This document shows positions 23,494 to 31,668 of a stretch of DNA of 34,798 bases, piece by piece. The stretch covers positions 1-34,798 of the forward strand of contig NZ_BBJS01000048.1 in NCBI RefSeq assembly GCF_000739895.2, in the 5' to 3' direction. Source of the DNA: Sphingomonas paucimobilis NBRC 13935 (GTDB lineage: Bacteria; Pseudomonadota; Alphaproteobacteria; Sphingomonadales; Sphingomonadaceae). Positions within the stretch are counted from its first letter, which is position 1. Each line of letters starts with the position of its first letter. Both the position numbers and the translations under genes were made by a program. The notes beneath the pieces were generated by a model. That model was given only the letters and a program-made list of their open reading frames with translations, was not told where the DNA came from and did not search any database.

Positions 23494-25897
23494 GGTCGCG
23501 ATCGTCGCCCTGGCCCTGCTGATCGCAGGGGCCGAGGCACGTGCATCCGTTTCTCCGGCCTTCGACGCCGCCGTCGACGCCGCAAAGGCCGAGATGTTGC
23601 GCGATCCGGACCAGGCGATCACCCAGGCCGAACGCGCAAGACGCATCGCCGAACGGATCGATCAGGCACAGCCGCGTGCGCTGGCGCTGGCCACCGCCGG
23701 GTGGCTGAGGGGGGAGGCGCGCATCCGGCTACGCGATGATCGGGCGGCTCGGGCCGATATCCTGGACGCGCTGGCCATCGCCCAGAAGCTTGCGCCGGGC
23801 TCCGAACTGCATGGCAATGTGCTGCTGTCGAAGGGAAGCCTGGATACCGACAGCGGGAATATCGCGGGTGCGCTGACATCCTATCAATTCGCCTATCGGG
23901 TGTTCCAGCATCGCGAAGACCCGCGCGGCCAGGCCCGTGCGCTGGTTCAGATCGCCAATCTCTATATCGACGGGAAGGATTACGCCTCCGCGTTGCGATA
24001 TCTGGAACAAGCCCGCGCGACCTATCTCGGCGATGACTCGCTGCGCATGGTGATTCTGAACAACCGATCGATCACCCTGGGCGAATTGGGGCGCGTCGCC
24101 GACTCGCTTGTCCAGTTGCGCGATGCACGAAAGCTGGCCCAGAAACTGAATAGTCCGGCTCTGCTGGCGCAGGTCTGGCGCAATATCGCGCGTGGCGAAC
24201 TGCGGCTGGGCCGGGTGGATGCCGCCAACGCCGCCATCGTGCGGGCGCGACAGGCCGATCCCGAGGCCGACCCCGCCGATCGCAACGCCCTGTTGAGCAT
24301 TGCTGCCCAGGCGGCGTTCCAGCGCGGGCAATATGCCGCGGCGGCGCGGGCGATCTATGAGAGCTTTGCCGGCGTCGACCTCGCCACCACGCCGGTGTCG
24401 CAGCGGGATGCCCATCAGACGGCTTATCGCATCTACGCCGCCACCGGCCGAACGGCGGATGCGCTCAAGCATCTCCAGGCCCTGAAGCGGATCGATGACG
24501 AATCGACCCGGCTGGCGACCTCGACCAATTTGGCGCTGATGAGCGCGCGGTTCGACTTCGCCAATCAGGAACTGCGCATCGCGCGGATGAAGGCGGCCGA
24601 TCTTCAGCGCAATATCGCTTTCGAGCGCGAGCAACTGCGTACCGAACGGTTGATCATGTTCGGCTCTGTGGGGGCGATCATCGTCGTGCTCGGCCTGCTC
24701 GGCATCTGGCTGTTCACGCTGGGGCGCAGCCGCAACCGGATTCGCGCGGCGCATGGCGATCTGGCGATCACCAACGATCGGCTGGAAAAGGCGCTGGCGG
24801 TGAAGACCGATTTTCTGGCCACCACCAGCCATGAGATCCGGACGCCGCTGAACGGCATTCTCGGCATGACCCAGGTGATGCTGGCCGATATCCGCCTGTC
24901 GTCCGACACGCGCGAGCGGGTGGAGGTGATGCACGGCGCCGGCCTGACCATGCGTGCGCTGGTCGACGATCTGCTCGATGTGGCGAAGATCGAGCATGGC
25001 CGGCTGACGCTGGAACAGGCGCCGTTCGATCTGGCCGCGACGATCCGCGAGGCATCGCGCCTGTGGGAGGATCAGGCGGCGGCCAAGGGTATCGGTTTCA
25101 CCACAGACCTTCGCGACTGTCCGACGATTGTGATGGGGGATTCGGCACGCATCCGCCAGATCGTCTTCAACCTGTTGTCCAACGCGTTGAAATTCACGCC
25201 GGAGGGCCGGGTCGACCTGTCCGTCAGCCGCCAGTCCAAGGGTGTCTCGATTCGGGTCAGCGATACCGGCATCGGCATCCCCGCCGAAAAGCTGGAGGAA
25301 ATCTTCGAGGCCTTTCGCCAGGCGGATGCCAGCACGACCCGCCAGTTCGGCGGCACGGGCCTGGGGCTGGCCATTTGTCGGCGTCTGGCCCAGGCGATGG
25401 GCGGCGATGTGACGGTGGACAGCGAATTGGGGCATGGCACGCACTTCACCCTGTCGCTGCCCCTGGTCGAACAGCCGGTGCCGTCGTCCAGCGAACCCGA
25501 ACAGCCGCTGTTGCTGATCGTCGATCGCAATCCGATCCGCCGGGCGATGTGGACCAAACTGGCCGCCGCTCACGCCCGGGTCGTCTTCGCGGGATCGCCG
25601 GCAGAGGCGGCGGCGCGGTTGCGTGACGGCGGCGTCGCCCAGGTCCTCATCGACGACAGTGCGATCCGGGACGACGGCGTTACGACGGCACTGGTGTCCA
25701 TTCTGGACGCCTTGCCGGGGCCCATGCCGGTCGCGCTCTTGTGGCCCGAGAACGAACCCTTTGACCGGAACGAATTTCTTCGAGCGGAATTGATGAAGGT
25801 TATCGCAAAGCCGGTCGCGGGAGGCGAGGTGATCCGCATGTTGTTCGACGCCTCACCGCAAACCGATCAACGCCCACTTGTAACGCAAGCGGCATGA
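23480..25897 (+). CDS. TPR-containing hybrid sensor histidine kinase
   Basis: The 805-residue protein has a signal peptide (VAIVALALLIAGAEA). A long TPR-like periplasmic sensor follows (about 25-385), then one membrane segment near 391-413, a coiled stretch, and a HisKA domain with phospho-acceptor His451 in TTSHEIRTPLNG. The HATPase has N (FNLLSNALKF), G1 (DTGIGIP) and G2 (GTGLGLAI) boxes. A C-terminal receiver-like domain (about 675-795) is worn: its acidic pair is reduced to one Asp (LIVDRNP), a candidate Asp is in LIDDSA, and Lys is in IAKPV. It starts at GTG 23480 inside the EAL gene, with no clear ribosome site, so translation is likely coupled. The response regulator 63 bp downstream is the probable partner. 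Confidence 0.88.
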   Translation: MRALRVAIVALALLIAGAEARASVSPAFDAAVDAAKAEMLRDPDQAITQAERARRIAERIDQAQPRALALATAGWLRGEARIRLRDDRAARADILDALAIAQKLAPGSELHGNVLLSKGSLDTDSGNIAGALTSYQFAYRVFQHREDPRGQARALVQIANLYIDGKDYASALRYLEQARATYLGDDSLRMVILNNRSITLGELGRVADSLVQLRDARKLAQKLNSPALLAQVWRNIARGELRLGRVDAANAAIVRARQADPEADPADRNALLSIAAQAAFQRGQYAAAARAIYESFAGVDLATTPVSQRDAHQTAYRIYAATGRTADALKHLQALKRIDDESTRLATSTNLALMSARFDFANQELRIARMKAADLQRNIAFEREQLRTERLIMFGSVGAIIVVLGLLGIWLFTLGRSRNRIRAAHGDLAITNDRLEKALAVKTDFLATTSHEIRTPLNGILGMTQVMLADIRLSSDTRERVEVMHGAGLTMRALVDDLLDVAKIEHGRLTLEQAPFDLAATIREASRLWEDQAAAKGIGFTTDLRDCPTIVMGDSARIRQIVFNLLSNALKFTPEGRVDLSVSRQSKGVSIRVSDTGIGIPAEKLEEIFEAFRQADASTTRQFGGTGLGLAICRRLAQAMGGDVTVDSELGHGTHFTLSLPLVEQPVPSSSEPEQPLLLIVDRNPIRRAMWTKLAAAHARVVFAGSPAEAAARLRDGGVAQVLIDDSAIRDDGVTTALVSILDALPGPMPVALLWPENEPFDRNEFLRAELMKVIAKPVAGGEVIRMLFDASPQTDQRPLVTQAA

Positions 25898-25960
25898 TCG
25901 TTAGGGCGGATTCATGATCGCGCTCTATCAGCCACGCATCCGCGCAACGGGAGAAGGGCG

Positions 25961-26350
25961 ATGAACGTCCTTTTCATCGAGGATGACCGCATGAACCGCC
26001 GGGTCGTGCGCGACATGCTCGATGTCGCCGGCGCGACCATGGCAGAGGCGGAAAGCGCCGAGATCGGTCTGGATATGATCGATCGCGAAACCTATCACAT
26101 GATCCTGATCGACCTGCGCATGCCGGGGATGGATGGCATCACCGCCATTCGCCACATTCGCGCGCGTGCCGATGCCAAGGCGGAATTGCCGATCATCGTG
26201 ATCACCGCCGACAGCGGTGTCGATTTGCGCGAACGCTGTCTGGGCGCGGGGGCCGACGACGTCATCATCAAGCCGGTGGCGATGGACCAGCTCTTCGAGG
26301 CGATGGGCCGTATCCTGGCGGGCGACCGCGGCGGATCGATGATCGCCTGA
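25961..26350 (+). CDS. single-domain response regulator
   Basis: This 129-residue protein is a receiver domain only, of the CheY/DivK type. It has the acidic pair in FIEDDRMN, the phospho-acceptor Asp51 in LIDLRMPGMDG, Thr in VITADS and Lys in IIKPVAMDQ. It has no output domain, so it must act by protein contact or as a phosphate relay. Start: ATG at 25961 with GGGAGAAGGG just upstream. It follows the hybrid kinase by 63 bp and is its likely phosphorylation partner. Its stop abuts that of the convergent methyltransferase with no gap. Confidence 0.88.
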   Translation: MNVLFIEDDRMNRRVVRDMLDVAGATMAEAESAEIGLDMIDRETYHMILIDLRMPGMDGITAIRHIRARADAKAELPIIVITADSGVDLRERCLGAGADDVIIKPVAMDQLFEAMGRILAGDRGGSMIA

Positions 26351-27196
26351 TCAATCCTGCTTGGGCGGGACGCGCAGCGCCTCGGCCAGCGACGCGGTCG
26401 CGCTGCCGCGCTTGGCGGGCAGGGGTTGCGACGGATCGGGGGCCCAGCCAGTCAGGAAGATCAGGTTGAACTGCTCGGCCGTCCGGCCATCCGGATCGGC
26501 CATGCCGGCAAACGCCGTCGCCGCCGAGGCCAGGCCTGCGCGCGTGATCGGCCGCCGCTCGGCCAGCATATTGCTCGCCGCCATGCCGCGCAGATCGCCC
26601 AGCAGCCGCCCGAAATCGCGGTATCGCACGTCGAGCGTCTCGATATCGGCGACCGGCAGGGTGAAACCGGCGCGCATCAGCAGATCGCCGGCCGATCGCA
26701 CATCGACCTGCGGATGCAGCCGTGCCACCGGCCGCTCCGCTTCGGCCTGGCGCAGGCTGGCGCGCAGACGCGGCAGCGAGCCACCGCCGACGAACGCGCC
26801 CAGGAACAGCCCGTCGGGGCGCAGCACCCGGCGAATCAAAGCCAGCGCGCCGGGTAGGTCGTCGATCTGGTCGAGCACCCCCGCGCTGACCACCAGGTCG
26901 AAGCTGCGATCGGCGAAGGGCAGGCGGTCCTCATCCGCCTGCACGCCCCGCGCGGTTCGGGCAAAGGCGAAGCCGGGATCGACCCGGGCCACCCGTGCGT
27001 CCGGCGGCGGCACGAACGCGCCATCGAAACAACCCAGGTCGAGTATGTCGCGAAACGGCCGGGTCACCGCGTCCAGCCGCTCGGCGATGCCGTCCAGCAT
27101 GGCGGCGCGCAGGAAATCATGTGCGGCATAATCGGGCTGGGCGCGGTCGCGACGCAGGCGGCGCGCGGAACGGTCGAAGATGGCGGGCGGTATCAC
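26351..27196 (-). CDS. SAM-dependent methyltransferase, NDUFAF5/BioC-like
   Basis: The product is about 281 residues with a class I methyltransferase fold: motif I DILDLGCFDGAF, the acidic loop ARVDPGF, DEDRLPFADRSFDLVVSAG as motif II/III and RRVLRPDGLFLGAF after it. The N-terminus IPPAIFDRSARRLRRDRA is the signature of the NDUFAF5-like bacterial branch, whose mitochondrial relative hydroxylates an arginine of complex I, so methyl transfer should not be taken for granted. Start: I prefer GTG at 27196, which places that signature at the N-terminus. An in-frame ATG at 27256 would add 20 residues and overlap the comF start by two bases. Neither start has a good ribosome site. Confidence 0.72.
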   Translation of the reverse strand: MIPPAIFDRSARRLRRDRAQPDYAAHDFLRAAMLDGIAERLDAVTRPFRDILDLGCFDGAFVPPPDARVARVDPGFAFARTARGVQADEDRLPFADRSFDLVVSAGVLDQIDDLPGALALIRRVLRPDGLFLGAFVGGGSLPRLRASLRQAEAERPVARLHPQVDVRSAGDLLMRAGFTLPVADIETLDVRYRDFGRLLGDLRGMAASNMLAERRPITRAGLASAATAFAGMADPDGRTAEQFNLIFLTGWAPDPSQPLPAKRGSATASLAEALRVPPKQD

Positions 27197-27254
27197 GGCG
27201 GCGCTTGTGCGCGCTTGTGCGATCGGGAACAAGTCGATCCATGGGGCGGGGCGC

Positions 27255-28013
27255 ATGAACAGGCCGGGATTTGCGGCGGACTGGGTCTCGCGACTGCGGG
27301 CGGTACCGGGTGCCCTTATCGGATGGGCGCTGCCGCCGCGCTGCCCCGGATGTGGCGAGCCGGTGGAAAACGATCACCGTTTCTGCGCCGCCTGCTGGGG
27401 CGGGTTGCGGTTTCTGGATGCCTCGGGCTGTCCCGGTTGCGGCATGCCGGGAGAGGGCGGTACCGCCCTGCGCTGTGGCCCCTGTCTGGCCGATCCCCCG
27501 GCCCATGCGGGCATTTACGCCGCGGTCGCCTATGGCCCGATCGCGCGCGAATTGCCGATCCGGCTGAAGCATGGCGGGCGGATCGGCGTGGCCGACACCA
27601 TGGCGGGGCCGATGGCACGCCGCATGCCGCCGGGGGCCGAGTTGCTGGTACCCGTTCCGCTTCATCGCTGGCGATTGTGGCGGCGGGGATTCAATCAGGC
27701 GGTGTTGATCGCCGCCGCGCTGTCGAAGCGTACCGGCGTGCCCGTCGCCCGCGATGCGCTGGTCCGTATCAAGCCGACCCCGTTGCTGCGAGGTTTGTCG
27801 CCGCGCCAGCGCCGGGCGGCCGTGACGTCGGCCTTTCGCGTGCATGATCGCGAGGCCGTGGTGGGGCGCCATATCGTGCTGGTCGACGATGTCTATACGA
27901 CCGGCGCCACCGCCGGCGCCTGTGTCCGTGCGCTGCTGCGCGCCGGCGCGGCGTCGGTCGCGATCCTGTGCTGGGCCCGGGTGATCGACCGCGATCGGGA
28001 CGGCGGCGATTGA
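27255..28013 (+). CDS. comF: ComF family phosphoribosyltransferase-like protein
   Basis: The 252-residue protein has an N-terminal zinc ribbon (PPRCPGCGE...FCAACW, then GCPGCG...CGPC). A PRTase-like domain follows, with VPVPLHRWRLWRRGFNQA and the signature VLVDDVYTTGATAGA near residue 215. ComF proteins help take up or process single-stranded DNA, and in E. coli the homologue GntX is tied to nutrient use. Start: ATG at 27255 gives the normal short lead before PPRC; the frame is open from 27180. It runs divergent to the methyltransferase and is followed after 31 bases by the glutaredoxin gene. Other competence genes are absent from the window. Confidence 0.85.
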   Translation: MNRPGFAADWVSRLRAVPGALIGWALPPRCPGCGEPVENDHRFCAACWGGLRFLDASGCPGCGMPGEGGTALRCGPCLADPPAHAGIYAAVAYGPIARELPIRLKHGGRIGVADTMAGPMARRMPPGAELLVPVPLHRWRLWRRGFNQAVLIAAALSKRTGVPVARDALVRIKPTPLLRGLSPRQRRAAVTSAFRVHDREAVVGRHIVLVDDVYTTGATAGACVRALLRAGAASVAILCWARVIDRDRDGGD

Positions 28014-28044
28014 CAAGCGGCCTTGTGCGACACACCTGACAATC

Positions 28045-28302
28045 ATGGCAAAGGTCGAAATCTACACCAAGGCGTTCTGCCCCTATTGCACCCGGGCCAA
28101 GGCGCTGCTCGCTTCCAAGGGCGTCGAGCCCGAGGAATATGACATTACCATGGGCGGCCCCAAGCGCGGCGAAATGATCGAGCGGGCGAACGGCCGCACC
28201 ACCGTGCCGCAGGTCTTTATCGACGGACAGCATATCGGCGGCTCGGATGATCTGGCCGCACTCGACAGGCGAGGAGGGCTCGACCCGCTCCTGTCGGCAT
28301 GA
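28045..28302 (+). CDS. grxC: glutaredoxin 3
   Basis: An 85-residue cytoplasmic dithiol glutaredoxin that reduces protein disulfides and glutathione mixed disulfides. The active site is Cys12-Pro-Tyr-Cys15 (KAFCPYCTRAK). The cis-Pro loop is TTVPQVFI and the glutathione-binding GGSDDL lies near the end. Length and motifs are those of GrxC. The next gene overlaps by four bases (ATGA), so grxC, the nitrilase-family gene and the DUF1178 gene are a coupled run; this comF-grxC-nitrilase order is common in alphaproteobacteria as far as I recall. Confidence 0.92.
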   Translation: MAKVEIYTKAFCPYCTRAKALLASKGVEPEEYDITMGGPKRGEMIERANGRTTVPQVFIDGQHIGGSDDLAALDRRGGLDPLLSA

Positions 28303-29123
28303 CCGACATCGCCGTGCTGCAAATGACGGCGGAGATCGATCCCGCCGCCAATGCCGACACGCTGGAACGGGCGATCGCGGAGGCGAGGGCGCGCGGTGTC
28401 GCGATGCTGTTTACGCCCGAAATGTCCGGGCTGATCGACCGCGATCGCACGCGGGCGGCGGACAAGCTGATGCCTGAGGAAGGCGATCTGGTGCTCGCGC
28501 GGGTCCGCGCGGCGGCGGCCGAGCATGGCGTGTGGGTGCATCTCGGCTCGCTGGCGATCCGGCGTGAGGATGGGCGGCTGGCCAATCGCGCCTATGTCAT
28601 CGACGATCGCGGCGCCGTGCGCGCACGCTATGACAAGATGCATCTGTTCGACGTCGATCTGCCGAGCGGCGAAAGCTGGCGTGAATCCGCATCCTATGCG
28701 GCTGGTAAGCAGCCGGTGGTGGTCGATACGCCGGTTGGTCGGCTGGGGCTCGCCATCTGCTACGACCTGCGCTTCCCGGCGCTGTTCGCCGCCTTGACCG
28801 AGGCGGGGGCGACGATCCTGTCGGTGCCGGCGGCGTTCACTCGGCCGACCGGCGCGGCGCATTGGCATATTCTGCTGCGGGCCCGCGCGATCGAGGCGGG
28901 TGTCCATCTGGTCGCCGCCGCGCAGACCGGCGAGCATCAGGACGGCCGCACGACATACGGCCACTCGTTGGTCGTAGGGCCATGGGGCGAGGTTCTGCTC
29001 GACATGGGTGACGCGGCGGGCCTGGGACTGGCCAGCATCGACGGCGCGCAGGTCGATGCGGTGCGCGAGCGCCTGCCGGCGATCCGTCATCGCCGCGCGA
29101 TCGGGCCGGTGACGCTGGCATGA
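28299..29123 (+). CDS. carbon-nitrogen hydrolase (Nit/amidase family)
   Basis: The 274-residue cytoplasmic enzyme belongs to the nitrilase superfamily. The catalytic triad is intact: Glu41 in FTPEMSG, Lys113 in RYDKMHLFDVD and Cys154 in LAICYDLRFP. Its closest look is the Nit1/Nit2 branch, which clears deaminated glutathione or omega-amides; the adjacent glutaredoxin gene fits a glutathione-repair role, though this is inference. It starts within the grxC stop and its own stop overlaps the DUF1178 start (ATGA). Length is normal. Confidence 0.88.
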   Translation: MTDIAVLQMTAEIDPAANADTLERAIAEARARGVAMLFTPEMSGLIDRDRTRAADKLMPEEGDLVLARVRAAAAEHGVWVHLGSLAIRREDGRLANRAYVIDDRGAVRARYDKMHLFDVDLPSGESWRESASYAAGKQPVVVDTPVGRLGLAICYDLRFPALFAALTEAGATILSVPAAFTRPTGAAHWHILLRARAIEAGVHLVAAAQTGEHQDGRTTYGHSLVVGPWGEVLLDMGDAAGLGLASIDGAQVDAVRERLPAIRHRRAIGPVTLA

Positions 29124-29551
29124 TCGTCTTCGATCTGCGCTGCACCAGCGGCCATGTCTTCGAGGCCTGGTTCGCCTCCTCGACCGCCTATGCCGAACAG
29201 CGTGCGGCGGAGCAGGTCGAATGCCCGCTCTGCGGTGACTGCGCGATCGAAAAAGCGGTGATGGCGCCGCAGATCGCCGCCAAGGGGAACAGCAAGCCCG
29301 ACGCGCCGTCCCCGCAAGCGATCAAGGCCGCGCTGGAGCAATTGGCGCAGGTGCAGGCCAAGGCGCTGGAAAAATCGACCTGGGTCGGCACCGCATTTGC
29401 CGACCGCGCCCGCGCAATGCACGAGGGCGAGGCGCCGGTGACGCAAATCCATGGCCAAGCCAGCTTGGCCGAGGCCAAGGCCCTGGTCGAGGAGGGCGTG
29501 CCCGTCGCCCCGCTTCCCTTCCCCGTGGTGCCCCCGAAACTGGCCAACTGA
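29120..29551 (+). CDS. DUF1178 protein
   Basis: A 143-residue protein of the DUF1178 family, function unknown. The N-terminus has a metal-ribbon look: FDLRCTSGHVFEAWF, then VECPLCGDCAIEKAVMAPQ, giving CxxGH and CPLCG knuckles. The C-terminal half is helical (QAKALEKSTWVGTAFADRARAMH). The conserved WVGxxFAxxARxxH stretch is typical of the family. It is the last gene of the coupled run from grxC, with an ATGA overlap. No signal peptide. Confidence 0.85.
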   Translation: MIVFDLRCTSGHVFEAWFASSTAYAEQRAAEQVECPLCGDCAIEKAVMAPQIAAKGNSKPDAPSPQAIKAALEQLAQVQAKALEKSTWVGTAFADRARAMHEGEAPVTQIHGQASLAEAKALVEEGVPVAPLPFPVVPPKLAN

Positions 29552-29630
29552 ATGGGAAGGGGGGCGGCACGGCATCGCCAAACCACTCTGGACCATGCCC
29601 CTCGTCCCGAGTATCAACACCCCCGCGCGG

Positions 29631-29707
29631 GGCCCCGTAGCTCAGCAGGATAGAGCATCAGATTCCTAATCTGAGGGCCACTGGTTCGAATCCAGTCGGG
29701 GTCACCA
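29631..29707 (+). tRNA. tRNA-Arg (anticodon CCT)
   Basis: A complete 77-base tRNA with encoded CCA. The acceptor stem is GGCCCCG with CGGGGTC (one G-T pair), the D arm is AGCTC...GAGC, and the anticodon stem TCAGA/TCTGA holds loop TTCCTAA with anticodon CCT at 29665-29667. The T arm is ACTGG/CCAGT with loop TTCGAAT. It reads AGG codons. It lies 79 bases after the DUF1178 gene, and its right side is where the gene content changes to sugar-degradation genes on the other strand. Confidence 0.96.
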
Positions 29708-29729
29708 CGCAAGGCTTTGCGATACTAGG

Positions 29730-29761
29730 AAAAAGGGGCCGAAGATTTCCGGCCCCTTTTT
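29730..29761. terminator. strong bidirectional Rho-independent terminator
   Basis: AAAAAGGGGCCG (29730-29741) pairs with CGGCCCCTTTTT (29750-29761) around an 8-base loop. On the plus strand it ends the tRNA transcript. On the minus strand the same structure ends the leftward sugar-degradation operon. Confidence 0.9.
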
Positions 29762-29816
29762 ACATTCCGACCTTTCCGAGATCGGAATTCCGACTTTTAT
29801 CGGAGCGCGTCGGGAT

Positions 29817-30184
29817 TCATGCGACAACGCTCTGCGCTGCGGCGGCCAGCGGCACGCCGCCCCGCCAGTGCAGCAGATAGAGGTCAGACCGGTCGGTGCG
29901 GAGCCGTGCCAGACTCGTCTTGCAAACGCGGGGGCAGGCGATCGCGCAAAGCATTCTGCGGATAGGCCCTGCTTACGAGAAAAACCTGATCCCGGTTGCC
30001 CTGGATGGCCTCTCCGACGAGGCGTTCGGATTCGCCTTCAGCGTACATTTCTGCCGTATCGATCAGAATCAGACCGAGATCGATGCCTTCGCGCAAGGCG
30101 CCGATCGTGCTCAGGATCAAGATTGCTCTTCTCGGCGAAAGTTCAGGCGTCCGCCCGACCGCTTTGATGCCATGCCCGCTTAGC
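29817..30184 (-). pseudogene. aldo/keto reductase remnant (frameshifted, truncated)
   Basis: Two minus-strand frames together carry aldo/keto reductase sequence. The first has LREGIDLGLILIDTAEMYAEG and LVGEAIQGNRDQVFLVSRAYPQNA, with the catalytic Asp and Tyr of the family but Arg where most have Lys (VSK). The second, about 40-100 bases later in another frame, has SLARLRTDRSDLYLLHWRGG and stops at 29817. The switch lies near 29920-29930. The N-terminus is blurred and the whole C-terminal half of the barrel is missing, so no active enzyme can be made. It sits directly 3' of the GH43 gene and was perhaps once the last member of that operon. Confidence 0.7.
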
Positions 30185-30190
30185 TCGGGA

Positions 30191-31594
30191 TCATTTGAGG
30201 AAGCGCCAATAGTCGAAATCGAACAGTGCGCGATCACCGGCGCCCCTGAAAACCAGGTATAGGTCACGATTGCCCACCGCGCCGCTGATGGAGGTGCCGC
30301 GCTCTTGCCACTGTCCCGTTGCGCCGGTCTCGCCGACCTGAAGCGTCCCGATGACCGGTCCGTCAACGCGATCCAGGTGCAGTTCGATGCTGGAGCCTGG
30401 CACACCGTTCGCGACAGACGCGACAAAGCGTCGAGGACTCGTCGGCCCGAAGTTCACGCCGGCAATTTTAATGTAAGTGCGGTCCAGCGTGCGCGTCACG
30501 TAGACGCCCGATTGCGCGTTGCGCGCGGTTGTGACGCCGGGTGCCCAGTCATAGCGGCGATCCCGATCACGCTTGATGCGGGATGTCCACGCAATCGTCT
30601 CTGCCTCCACCCGTTGGTAAGGATCGAGCGTTTCGATCTGAGGTGCTTGAGTGACATCCCACCAGTGCAGGTTCGGGATGGTGCCATCCGCGTTATATTC
30701 GAACTTCGCGACGCTCACGGCGCGCCGCTCGTGATGAATCGGCGTCATTGCGAAGTTCAGTTCGTAGTTGAATCCGAACAGGTAAGAGCCGCCCTTATAG
30801 TCGATGATGCCGGGATGGTTGCCGGTGGCGCGCCCATCATGATCCATGATTGGCCCTTTGTAGATCCAGGGCCCGGTGGGCTTATCACTCATCGCATACC
30901 CGATACCTTCAGAGCAGCAGGTCGAGGCGAAAGCCATGTAGTAGCGGTTGTCGTGCTTATAGAACCACGGCCCTTCCTGATAATCGAAGATCCGATCAAC
31001 CTTGGTGATCGGGCCGGCATAGGACGTCATGTCCTTGTTGAGCTTGACATACCAAAGGTCGGGATTGCCCCAGTAGAGATAGGCTTGCCCGTCATCGTCG
31101 ATCCAGACGGTCGGATCGATGAAGCCGTCGTGGGCGGCGATCAGTGGCTTGCCAAGCACATCCGTGAACGGCCCCTCGGGTTTGTCGGCAACGGCTACCG
31201 CGATGACATTCTTCGGCGATCCGGGCACGCTGATGGGGACGTAAAGGTAGAATTTGCCGTTGCGCGCTATCACCTGCGGTGCCCAGGCATCATTGGTCTG
31301 CACAGCCCATGGGAACGTCTTGAGGGACGCGACCGTGCCTCGATCCGTCCAGTTCACCATGTCGGTCGAACTGTAGAGTTGCCAGTCGAGCATCTTGAAG
31401 CCCGAGGCGTCGTCCTCGTCGTGGCTGGTGTATAGATAGACCACGCCGTCATGGACCATAGGCGCCGGATCGGCGGTGAAGCGGGTCTGGATGACTGGCG
31501 CGCCCACCTGCGCCTTTGCCGGCGGAGCAGCTGCCATGATGAGCCCAGCGAACAACCCAAGGTTCATGGCAAGCAAGCGGGAGAACGGTATCAT
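30191..31594 (-). CDS. secreted glycoside hydrolase family 43 with CBM6-like tail
   Basis: The 467-residue protein has a signal peptide (MIPFSRLLAM...AKAQ). A five-bladed GH43 domain follows with all three acidic residues: Asp42 in FTADPAPM, Asp160 in GFIDPTVW and Glu207 in YQEGPWFYK. From about 330 a carbohydrate-binding module of the CBM6 type follows (QRVEAETIAW near 337, ending FDFDYWRFL). GH43 enzymes release arabinose or xylose from arabinan and arabinoxylan. Start: ATG at 31594 with AAAGGTG upstream; the frame is open to 31672, beyond the signal peptide. It lies 74 bp after the DUF1593 gene, as the third gene of a leftward operon. Arabinosidase or xylosidase specificity cannot be read directly. 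Confidence 0.87.
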   Translation of the reverse strand: MIPFSRLLAMNLGLFAGLIMAAAPPAKAQVGAPVIQTRFTADPAPMVHDGVVYLYTSHDEDDASGFKMLDWQLYSSTDMVNWTDRGTVASLKTFPWAVQTNDAWAPQVIARNGKFYLYVPISVPGSPKNVIAVAVADKPEGPFTDVLGKPLIAAHDGFIDPTVWIDDDGQAYLYWGNPDLWYVKLNKDMTSYAGPITKVDRIFDYQEGPWFYKHDNRYYMAFASTCCSEGIGYAMSDKPTGPWIYKGPIMDHDGRATGNHPGIIDYKGGSYLFGFNYELNFAMTPIHHERRAVSVAKFEYNADGTIPNLHWWDVTQAPQIETLDPYQRVEAETIAWTSRIKRDRDRRYDWAPGVTTARNAQSGVYVTRTLDRTYIKIAGVNFGPTSPRRFVASVANGVPGSSIELHLDRVDGPVIGTLQVGETGATGQWQERGTSISGAVGNRDLYLVFRGAGDRALFDFDYWRFLK

Positions 31595-31668
31595 ATGAAT
31601 TGCACCTTTGTTGCGTTGCCCTTGGAGCGCGGATGCCGTCAGTTTCAGCCGGCCGACGGTTGGATCAT

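Noticed and set aside
23729..25573. A 614-codon open frame antisense to the histidine kinase
   Set aside because: The plus strand carries HisKA and HATPase motifs in order; the antisense product has no recognisable feature.
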